Below, piece after piece: positions 27,701-39,700 of a DNA stretch of 64,000 bases (its first letter is position 1; each line of letters begins with the position of its first letter). The notes beneath the pieces were generated by a model. That model was given only the letters and a program-made list of their open reading frames with translations, was not told the origin of the DNA and did no database searches. Where the stretch lies: assembly GCA_963920525.1 (NCBI GenBank), contig OY986437.1, positions 27,902,863 through 27,966,862 of the forward strand, written 5' to 3'. The stretch comes from Dichetophora obliterata (lineage: Eukaryota > Arthropoda > Insecta > Diptera > Sciomyzidae). A program made the translations under genes and the position numbers.

Positions 27701-30700
27701 AAAAATCCGTTAGAAAGGTCTTTAAATTACCTTTCATTCGGTATATAGGTTTCTTTTCACTTGCGGGAGAAATATAAGAAAAAAATTTAAGTTTGAGAAA
27801 ATTTTTTTTTATTTTTCAAATTTTATAAAAATTAAAAGAATTTCTTTAAGTTTCGTTCTTGGTTAAGTAAAAAAAAAACATTTAATATACATTGTTTTAA
27901 TAAAAATATCAAAAATTCAATTCATCAATATATTTTTATTTCCATACAAAATCAAAAGATATTAAAAAAACAAATTCATGTTATTTAATGAACAAATTAA
28001 AATTAAAAATTAAATTTGTATCTAAAATCACAATATATAAAACATTAAATGTGGAAGAAAACATGTATCAACAAAAAATTCCATTTTTATTTTATACAAA
28101 ATCGAGAAAAGTATGGTTACAGTTTTCTAAAGTTACAGTTTCTTAAGAGCTTTTTCAATGACATTTTTGTTTACATTAGGTATATTTTTGGTATATATTG
28201 TGATTTTTATCAACGCTAATCAACAAGTTTTGAAAATCATCCTCATTTTTTGTAATTTTTTTGTTATATATTGTAGCTGACGCCACGCCTCTTTCTGATA
28301 TATCATTCACAACATATAGTTTTTCTAGTTTATTCTTTACAGTAACAAAATCTTCATCATTTTCCCATAAATGTGTTACAGGTTACAGGAAAAAGAAAAT
28401 GAATAAGCAATCGGCAATGACATTTACACATTCGACGTGTTGTGTTGTATTTTTAGGGAGCTTTGTCTTTTAGTATTGCATTTTTTGCGGCGTAAAACTG
28501 TAACCATACTTTTCTCGATTTTGTATAAAATAAAAATGGAATTTTTTGTTGATACATGTTTTCTTCCACATTTAATGTTTTATATATTGTGATTTTAGAT
28601 ACAAATTTAATTTTTAATTTTAATTTGTTCATTAAATAACATGAATTTGGATTTTCTTAATAATCTAATATCTTTTGATTTTGTATGGAAATAAAAATAT
28701 ATTGATGAATTGAATTTTTGATATTTTTATTAAAACAATGTATATTAAATGTTTTTTTTTACTTAACCAAGAACGAAACTTAATGAAATTCTTTTAATTT
28801 TTATAAAATTTAAAAAATAAAAAAAATTTTCTCAAACTTAAATTTTTTTCTTATATTTCTCCCGCAAGTGAAAAGAAACCTATATACCAAATGAAAGGTA
28901 ATTTAAAGACCTTTCTAACGCATTTTTCATCTTGAAAAAATGTTGGAAACTTTTAAAGTTATTGAGGTTTGAAATCTATAAAAACATAATTTTGTACTTT
29001 TAAGACTATCAAAGTGGTCCTTAATATAATAATTTTTCACATCAATCATTTTTTTGTCATGGGATCGGATCATTAAGAAGAGAATTGTTTAGTTTTATGA
29101 AGAAAAAGCACCAGCAAAAATTAATATTAAAAATTTTTCTCCATAACCTCATTTTTTTGATAAAATCGATTTCAGCGACCCCGTACCCATCTTCAAAAAA
29201 TCCAAAAAAAATTTCAAAATTATCTTAAATCACAAACTTCAATATTCCGCTTCAAGAGTTGGAAAAATCAGAAAAAACGTCTTTTGTGAAACGCCCTAAT
29301 ATATATAGTTCATATATATGAACAATTTAGCTTATTGAGGAAATTTAAAGAGTATTTATGTATATTTATATAATAACAATTTCATATTTTCAGTATTAAT
29401 TGGATAATTAAAGTCTGCTTATCCTATGCATTCTATTTTTTAAACTGTTTAGCATCAATTTCTTATATGAATTATATATAATTTATATGCTATAGATATT
29501 TCTTAATTTTATAATATTCTATTTTTAATACACAACGCAATATAGAAATGGTGAACATGCATATTGTGTTAGTGTCATGATATAAATTGATATAAATAAG
29601 CTTTAATTTTTTATATTAATTCAATAATGAAATAAATTACTTAAATTATATGTATTTTTGATATGGTAATACTTTTGCTTAAAAGAAATAGTTTAAGTAA
29701 TATATAAAAAATTTAAAAAATTGCTATAAGCTCTTAACAAAAATAATTCTAATTTCATATGCCGACTGTAGCTACACAATTAGAATTCACAACGCCTTCA
29801 AAAAATTTCCAGCTAAGTGCGCCAACAACAATTATCAAGGAAATCTACTAACAAGGGCGCACAGAGAAGAACAAGATCATGGCGGAACTTTTAGAACTTT
29901 TTTATTTTCATCCTGCATGTAGTATGAGCTACAGTATGAGCTTTCGCACATTCCTACGTGTCCATCCGACCTGTCAAATCCATCCTACATGTAGGATAGT
30001 CCGAAACCCTATATTAGCATGAAAATTCTTATATAGCAGTAAGGCGGTCGTGGCAGGACAACGTCTTCCAGGGAATATTAATAGGTTTTCGCTTCGGTCG
30101 GCAGTCCCCTCACTGCTATACTTTTTTTATCATTAAATAGTTCATACAAAAACAGGCATAGATTGATTGATTCGATATAGTTCCTTAATCACTAACAAAA
30201 ACACTTTCTATCGCCTAATCTGTCGCTTAAAGAGGTTTTTTTCCATTCCTTACCATGTTTGTTCGGTAGTACAAAAACATGTAAAGAATGTTGATTGACA
30301 GCAGTTAATACAAAAAATTTAATTTTTGTGACTAAATTTAATTTTTTTTATATAAATCTATTTTCACCTAGACGGTTTTTTAGTAATATAACTAATTTTC
30401 TGTATTTATATTCTTTATTATTGTTCAAGCCCCCCCCCCCCATCCCCTCCTTACTTATTTTCATTTGTTTCTGTCCATTTATTCTTTTTATTATTGTAAA
30501 TAATTCATTCTTTAGACATACGTGAAGAGTTTAGTTTTTACTTTTATATTTTGTACTTATCAAAAAAGTTACTGTGAATTCGATAAGCACATGTCTATAA
30601 TGCTAATCGAATGTTAAAATCGTAAAACAGGGTCTTCAATAGACTGCACAATACAAGCATTTACAATTTTATTTCTCAAATTCACAATACCATTGCAAAG

Positions 30701-33700
30701 CTGTATAGCAACTAAATTCGATTTGAATAACATTTAGCATATGTCCATTGAGCTCTAAAATAAGTTTTTTGTGATATTTCACAATTTTTATTAATCCAAA
30801 TAAGAATTGGTTCCTGGAAAAAAATTAAATCTACACTTTCTTTATTTTTCTTGTAGTTTTATGGTTATGCACATTAGGTCGGGTCACAAAAATAAAGTGT
30901 TTGATAAACTCGGTCTAAAATATTCCTTGGCTCATTTTAGTATCCTCCACGAAAGGATTTCGCTGTTTTAACCCTTAGGATAGCTGGAATTTTTTTAAAA
31001 AGGTAGCTATTTTGGCAAAAAACACTTTTTGTATAGAAAAGTTTTTTGCTTCTATGAATTGTCAAACACAAAAAATTCCAAAAATAAAGCTCCAAAAATT
31101 ATTACTATCTGCATAAAAAACGGGAGCGGGTCAGTTTTCTGCTTGTCAAAAGTCTGTGTTGTCAAAATGCTGTAATTTTTTACAGTATTTTTAAAATACT
31201 ATTTGTCTATAAACCTGTATTTCAACATACTGTTTTTTAAAAAATTTTGCTTTCAAAAAGTCTGCTCTCCATTTACAGCATTTTAACTGTATTTGGGATT
31301 CGAAATGGTGTTTTTTAAGATTAAACTATTTGTCCTTGTTGATTAGGCAGCCTTGATAGTCTATAGTAGCGCGCATGACTCCCGGGTTCGAATCCTGGCT
31401 GGGCCATGGTCCTACGCTATAACCTTTCTTTCTGTATTCCTAATCAAAGGAACTTAAAAGCACATCAATTTACGACGAAAAGTTGTATTTGGTGGTGGTA
31501 GGTGGTAAATGTTTGTGGAGAGGAACGCTTAGTAACTTGATTTGACTGAGGTCAAGGCATAACACTTGCTTCTGATTTAATATTACATGTTTCTACAGTT
31601 CCTGCCACATTAAGAACATCCTACACAAATGTTTCACTTGATTACTCCCTTCTTCCATTCTGTGATATCACAACGGATCAAAAATATGGTCTAAGTAGGC
31701 TTGTCTAAAGACCTGCCGCCACATTAACCTAACCTAACCTAACCTAACCTAACCTATTTGCCCCTGTACGGAAAGTTACCATTTTAAACTTATTTACCTT
31801 AGTTGTATTAGTCCATATTTTGCAGAATTTTGGCAAACAAAGTTTCATACATACAGACAACTGCAACGAACTCATAAAAAAATAAAAAATAAATTTTAAA
31901 AATGTTTGGTAAACTTTGATTATTTTGTTGATTTTGGTCCAATTTTAATAAGATTTAATTTCTTGGAAAAGTATTCAAATGCACTATTAAAAAAACAAAA
32001 AATAATGTAAAAAAACAATTACGGTACCAATTTAACCCCTTGCAGGCGAGGATCGCTTTGCCCGTCCTCAATGGGTTAACTTTGAACGAAACGTTAACAA
32101 ATTAGCCCCAGATTTGTGTAGGGAGTTTTACTAACTCTCCAACGGTGGTTAAACGACCACAATCGGACTTTAAATGGCGTAGTTATAGCGATTGTAGTCG
32201 AAATCGTATCGAAATAAATCAAAAAGTCACAACAAAAGACCCAAAAATACCCGAACGAGCAGATTTCTCAAAATATTTAACACTGACAGCAACTATTTTT
32301 GCAGATTAATTTTTGTTTTTTTTTTTATTTAGATCAATTCATTGAAACAAAAAACTTGAAAATACAAAAAGTTTTTTTTTCCCCAAAAAAACTTCCTTCG
32401 CGTAGGGTACTACAAATATTTTACACCGAGTTTATCAAACTTTTTTTTTTTTTTGGAGACCGACCCGGCCAAATGCACATATGTATTTATGTCTATTAAT
32501 TGGATTATTGGATAATTAGCGATTATTTTTTTATCAATCAAAATCTTTTTTATTAACCTCAACAAATGACTTTTCTTGCATTATCTTGTTTTCATAAATA
32601 TTTTTAACTTTGTAGTGGGTCTTTTGTCAAACAATGAGAATTCGTATTGAAATGCCAGAACGTCATCAAAAGATTTTATATTATCTTAGTCACAAACCAA
32701 TGGATTTTTTTTCGTATGCAAAAGTCTATTTGCAGAGCACAAATTTAAACTATGTGTTTTCATAACTCAAATAATAAAAATATACTTTTCTTCAAAAACA
32801 TCTTTTTTTGTGCAAATCTTTTCTATTTTTAAAGAAAAATATAATAAAATCCACAAAAAAAAATTTGTACAAAATACATTCCAGAATAACACCGGGTATA
32901 TCACCAAGCCTTAAATATATGATACTTATATTATTGGAATGGTTTTTTCTTAAAATAGCAAACAGTGCCTATAATTTCATATATGCATATTTATATTGCA
33001 AAGAATCTTCAACTTTCAATCCAAAAATAAAAATTTAAATAAACTTAAGCATTGAATTAATTATATTCAAAGCGAGAGAAAACAGTTTAAAACAGAAAAG
33101 AACAAACACAGCGACAAAAGCAATTTTAGTAAATAAGAAAGAACACTTCTCTGATTTGTTTTTAATTACAATGTCAGGTTCAACGATATGCATCTCATTA
33201 AAAAAAAATGCTAATGTTGAGAAAGCATGCTTTTCTTGCTCGAGGGGAGAAAGCAGTTAGAGCAGAATTTGTTGTTATGCTCCTTTAAGGTTGGCAATGA
33301 AAAACTCACTGAGTAAGCTTTAAGTCCTGATATGACTTAAACATTTCTGAAAGTTTACAACTTTAGAGCTCAATGTCTATGTATTTCAACACAAATATTG
33401 TGAATTTGTTCATGTTATTTAATTGTACTTAGTTATAGAGTGAAGACTGAAAAAAGTTTAGTTATTTTATTGGCCATTTCATAGGATTAAGATTACAATT
33501 GATCACTGAAACAATAAGAATATTTCTAATGCATAAACCAAATTAATTTGCTATATAACTTAAATTTTACTTACAAAATTTTACAAGAATTTTTACTCTT
33601 ATATTAGGCGTGTTTTATTTGTTCTGGTTAAACCAAATAGGTTCTAAATAACATGCAGAACACTAACAAAAATATGAACTTGTTCAGTAGCTGTTTCATA

Positions 33701-36700
33701 TCGTTGAACTATTTTTTTTTTCGCTACGGCTCTATAGATGTCGCTATTTGTTAAAGTTTGTGGCAGCACTCGCAAGTAAGAGTTTGGTTTGCAACCCTTC
33801 TTAGTCACCCAATGCTGGCAAAAGAAACATCTGTGCTGTTTAGTCATATCATCGTCGACAATTCCCCAAGCGGTCAGAAGCAGTAATGGTATTGTTTTGC
33901 AATCAGCCGTTTAGTCATATCATTTGGCGACAATGCCCCAAACGGTCTAAGGCAAAACTTACAAAACTTTAACTAATGCGATCTATTCGTTCACTGGTTA
34001 AACCAGAACGAATAAAACGCAGCTATTGTTTAAATTTGTTGTAATTAAAAATTTGTTGTAAAGTTCTTGGGTTCAAGTGCGAAAACCAACTAAAAGTTGT
34101 AAAAACACTCGAAGATAACATTAATGAACATTTATGTACACCCAAAAACCCAACCCAACATAATCAAACTCGCTTTCGGATTATTTGAAAACCGCTTTTT
34201 TTAATTTTACGGTTTTTACGGTTTCTGTTTCCTTGATCAAAATCGGTTATTTCGAGTCGGGATATTCGAAATATTCGAAAAATTTTTAAAACTTATTTTT
34301 CTTTCAGTTTTTCTCCTAAAATTTTAAAATATTTTTTATTACAAAATTATTAATTATATCGAAGTTAAAATACCCCCACATTCTTGTTTAACCCTTTACT
34401 GCACAAGTTTGTCTTTTAAAAAAGAAAAAATATTTTTATATGTATTTCATTGCTCTGATTCCGAAAATGATAATTATTTTTACAAGTTATTTTTTATTCG
34501 CAAAATATTTATAAATTTCCATATATATCATATATGATATGCTGTGCAGAGAAACCAAAAAAAAATTGCAGTAAACCAGTTTTAATATGAAATTAAATAT
34601 GCTTTCAGCTCTATTATTTTTACATAACACTAAAGTACAATACTTATACTCTATTTTTTTTATATTATTATTAAAGCTATACATTAGTACACTTAGAACT
34701 ATGTTCTCTTATAGTACAAAATAATATAAAATTTAATAACAACTAGGCTTAATTGAGAATATTTGGATTGAATTTAATTTTGTTTAACTTAATTAATTTA
34801 AGGTAAAGGTAACTTAAAATGTAAGCCAAAAATTTGTTTAAAAAGAGTAAAAAGTTTTCTTGTAATACAGTGGTGGTTGAGTAGTAAATGAAAAAACAAA
34901 AATATAAAGCATTATAGATTTACAAGATATAGTAGAGAGCTGAGAAGAGAGAATAAATTAAAAATTTAAGTTGTTTGAGTAGAAAAAAAAAGATAAAATA
35001 GATTGCCCAAAAATTCCTCTCCTAGTAATTTCTCTTATCCTTCGAGGCAGTGCATTCCATATTCTAAGGTTGCCCGCAGAGTAAGCGCCGAAGCAGACAG
35101 GCAGGCAGACAGGCGCAGGAAAACTATGTGAACAAGAGAGAAAAAGTTATTTCTATCTCGTTTCTTCGCAGGGCCTGCCTGCCTGCCTGCCTGCCTGCTT
35201 CGGCGTTTACTCAGCGGGCAGCCTAATGGCGTTAACGAAAAACAAATGAGATGAGTTCAGCGAGTTATGCCTAGGTACAATTAAAATATGACTTCTTCTA
35301 GACAGACAGAACTGAAGTTTTGAATAAAGATAAAGCGGTGTTTTCTCGTGAATAAGTTTATGCAAATATATACAGTTTCTTGCATTCAAGTATGCAGTTA
35401 AATCACATCCGAGTATTGCATTTCTGTAACTAGATAAATGGTCAAATTTTCGCAAGCCGTATACATAGCGTGTGGCATAATTAAAATCAATTTGAAGTTT
35501 TAATTGGGAGGATGAGTCAACTTTACTGTATACTATTTCAGCATACATTATATGGTCGTATGTCATCAAGAACTTTTACAACTGCAGAAGAACACCCATG
35601 CCCAGCTCGAAAACCAGATTGCAAAGGGGATAATAGTTTTTTTTCAAGTAAGTGTTTATTGATTTGCTGAGCCATGAGCTTCTCACATACTTTTGACAGT
35701 GGCGGTAAAATGCTTATTGGCCTAAAGTCATTCGCACCAGAAGGGTTATGTTTTTTTGCAACAGGTAGAACAATTGCAGTTTTCCACAAGTTTGGAAATG
35801 ATGACGACATAAAACATGAATTAATTATATGTGTAATAGAGCTAATTATATGAGGGAGTATGAGTTTTATGAACTTTATGGGAACACCATCCTCACCTGT
35901 AGCATTTGATTTAACTTGCATTACACACTTGCCAACATCAAATTCATTTACTGGTGTGAACTTAAAAGATTGTTGCGTGGTCATATAACAATAGGGGGGT
36001 ATAGTACTACTTGAGTTATCAACAGCACCAACAAAAAAATTATTGAGAGTTTCAGGATTTATATTGCATTTAGTGGTATCTTTATTGCATACTCCAAGTT
36101 TTTTAATGTTTTCCCAAAGTGTTTTGGTTGGGAGCGATAGTTTTAGTTTTGCCGAGTAATAACGTGATTTGGCTTGTCTAGTAATAAGAACGGACTCATT
36201 TCTAGCAGTTCTATAGATATTCCAGTTGGATGAGGTGGGAGTTTTTTCTCCATATTGTTCGAAGCTTGTTCCTTTTTTTAAGGCATTTAAAACATTTTGG
36301 GAAAACCATGGACAAGATGTATTCTTGATATTTATCGAACGCAGGGGGACATGTTTATCAAATAAATATTTTATTGGATCCATAAGTGATCTAAGTTTAG
36401 CATTAATATTGGGATGAAGCCAACAATTATTAAAGGGGGTGATTGATATATCATTTAACAGAGACGTGTAATCAATAGATTTAAAATCACGATATGAGAT
36501 TGTATTAGACATAATATTACGAGAAAAGTTGATATTTAACGAACAAAAAATTAAGTCGTGATCAGAAATGAAGTACAATTGGTCAAATAACAACACAGCA
36601 GAACAGTCAGAATTAATAAAGTAGTCCAAAAGACTTGGGTTAGTATTGTCAGCAAATCGCGTGGGTAGACTTTCATTCACTATTGATAATCCTAACGACG

Positions 36701-39700
36701 ATATTTTGTCATATAACGTATGTTTTGGAAGGTCGTTCGAGATAATATTGATATTGAAGTCTCCACACAATAACATTAAATCATAATCTAGAAAACAGTT
36801 GGACAATACAGAAAACAATGGATCAACAGGGTGACATTTATTTGGGTTATAGACACATGACAGAAGCATTTTAGTATTTTGATCAGATATACAGATATTT
36901 AAGAACTCAATACCTGAACCAGTCGACTTACTTACAAAATCAGATTTCGATCATTTCGAAACAGCTTACAATTTTCTATATTGCAGATTGCTTGATTTAT
37001 GTCATCACATAACCACGTTTCAGAAATGCATACTATGTCTACCGAAGAGTCTTCAAAGATTTATCTTATGTAGTCAAGTTTTGCCATATTTAAACTGCGT
37101 GCATTGAAATGCACTACATTAAGGCCCCTGTGCTGCCTACACAAAATCTGAATCATTTTTTTTTTTGTTTTCACTATCACCATTAGACGAATGACTAGAG
37201 CCAAACACAAGGCTAAAGAACAGGAGAGTACGTTTTAGGCAAGTTGAAAAATAGACAGATCAAGTAGAAGAGATAGAAATCTTGTAGAAAGCTATTGAAT
37301 AGAAATCGACATAAAAAATATATAATTATAACAATATAAATAAACAAAAGCAATCTAAGTTTAAATTCAAGACCCAATACTGTTTGATGAAAAACCTTCG
37401 ATAATATTTTGCAGTTTTTCGAAACTGCTGATGAGGATGCCATCTGCGTTCTTTTCCATCCTAATGTAGACAGAACCTCGAAATGTATAAGCATTATAAA
37501 TGCTCTTTTGCCGTTTATAAACAATTCCAGCTTGTAGCAGCTTCCGGCTCTCAGGATCAAGGCTTTCGTGAATGAAGATATTGTTATCACATGCAAAGCC
37601 AGCATTTCTTAAATTAACTGCAGATTTATGTTGCCTTCGGTATGACCCAAATGCCTTCAAAACGCGATTTCGATCATAGCGAGAGAAGTATTTTATTACA
37701 ACCAGCGGGTTAGGGTTGTTAGATTTCGATTTAATGCGAAATATATCTTTTATTTATGGAGGTTGAAACTGTATGAAGTGGCAAATCTGATTATAGGTGC
37801 TTTTTAGATTTTCCTCATTTGAAAATGGAAGGCCAAACAGAATAACATCTGAAGAATAATCATTAGTGTTGTTGTTATTAGCGTTACGGCTGCTGTTGTT
37901 GTTGTTGTTGTTGCTGCTGCTATTTATGTTTAAAAATCATTAAAATTTCGAAAAACAATTTCTGTCTTTGTAAAAACATATTGTAAGATCACATTTTGTA
38001 CACTTAATGAAGGTAGGTCATCCACATCCAGGAAATTTACAGGATTACCTTTGAGATATTAATTCGGGAAATGAACGACATCATCTAGACGGACTTTTTT
38101 CGATGAAACCGGAGCAAATTTTGGACGTTTTGGTTTCAGTTCGATTTGTTTTCTCAGATTTTTGGATGGCCTCCTACCTTTTATTATTGTAGTTTCGATA
38201 TGAAAAAGTGTTTCTGCTAAAGACACATTAAAGTCTGCTAAAGAAAGCAGCTTTTCATTTGTATTTCTTTGTGTTTCAACACGTCTAATTTTTGTAAATA
38301 ATTAAGTTCTTTTTCATGTAAGCACATTTGTACTAAGAAAATATTTACCTATGCAAAAGCCATGAATTTGACTTTTTATTTTTGATTTGACTTTCAACTA
38401 TGTCCAACAAATGATAAATTATTCGATTAAACCATTTTTTTGGATTTGATTTTAATAATGTACCTTCCGAGTAACGAATCTGCCAGATTGACGCCTCCCA
38501 TGAACTTGTTATAGCTTTTAATGATGGCTGGGCAATCAACATCTATCAAACTTTGCATTTTTTCTCGTGTTTGAGACTTAGAAATAGGCTGTTCATCTCC
38601 AATGAAGTTTGATGCAACAGTAATTTTTTTGTGTTTTTCCACGCAACTATTTATAAGTCAATATCATCGATTTTACCAACCATTTCATATGAAGAGCCAC
38701 GAATCATAGATTTCCAATATTTATCTTCTGGTAGCTTACAATTCGGTATACAATTCTTTCTTAGAGTTCCTAGGCTTAAGATTCCTAAACATTTATAAAA
38801 TTTATATGCATAAATAACTTCAACTGAAGAAAATATTTGTTCTATTTTTTCTACATACCTTTACTATACAGTTCGTATGTCAAAGGGATGGAGGTGTAGT
38901 AGTTTTCAAAATGTAATAAATGTGGTGAGAAATATTTCAAATTAAGCGAGTAACTACATTAGAACTTGCACCTAATATTTTTTCGGAGTATAACCTAAAA
39001 CGATCATCATTTTCCTGACCAGTGTAAAGCTCAAAACTAAACACGTATCCCAAAACTCCACATAAAACAAAAAACTTATAACTTATATGATAATATATCA
39101 TATATGATATGGAATTTTTAAATACCTTGATGCACAAGATATCATATATGACATATAGAATTTTACTCAAGGATTTCTTTAATTAAATGTAAGTTTTTAA
39201 GTTACAACAATTTATTATAACTTAATTATTATAAATTATATTTATTTTCATAAAAACATTGCAGTTACCTCTTTTAAGTTTTAATCTAAGCGAAAAATTA
39301 TAAGTTTTACTGGCTCTTTCAAAGCTTGTGTACAATAGACTTGGTAATTTTTAACTATTATGTGAAATATAACGGGATTTGGCTCAGCTTACTGTAAACA
39401 ATGTTAACTCAATTACGAATAATGTACAAAAGAGAAGAAATAAGTTGATTTTTTTATTCATTCCAAAGTAGTTTGTTCACAAAGTCAACGTATCACATAT
39501 GATATACGGTGCAACAAAGGGTTAACCTTAATCGGTTCTTTGTGTAAATTTTACACATTTTTTAACTTCAAGCTCATATTTCTTTAATACAAGTTCATCA
39601 AATCGAGCTAGGATTTTGGCTCAATGTAAAAATCGTATGCAAAATTTATGTTTTCACGCTAGAGTGTGTCGCTGCTACCCTACAGAAAAAATTTCCCTAA

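Larger units (their letters stand above)
34960..37930 (-). mobile_element. LINE (Jockey/CR1-like), internally deleted
   Basis: Read on the minus strand from about 37930: an ORF1 remnant, then an endonuclease-RT reading, then the post-RT C-terminal domain and a 3' untranslated region; the 3' boundary is uncertain. It lies just beyond the stop of the piggyBac pseudogene, inside that element. A MITE splits its C-terminal coding part at 35072-35219. Confidence 0.8.
34388..39525 (-). mobile_element. piggyBac-like element interrupted by a LINE
   Basis: TTAA at 34388-34391 and 39522-39525 flank inverted ends CCCTTTACTGCAC and GTGCAACAAAGGG. CCC-start ends plus TTAA duplications are the piggyBac/Looper hallmark, and piggyBac transposase remains lie inside on the minus strand. 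Subterminal ATCATATATGATAT palindromes occur near both ends (about 34525, 39092, 39130). The LINE of about 34960-37930 disrupts it. Confidence 0.85.

Noticed and set aside
31340..31420. Possible tRNA gene at the perfect B box
   Set aside because: No cloverleaf could be folded around it, and it is followed by a retroposon body, an AACCT tail and target duplications.
31726..31755. Interstitial telomere
   Set aside because: Only six units, placed at a SINE 3' end between target duplications.
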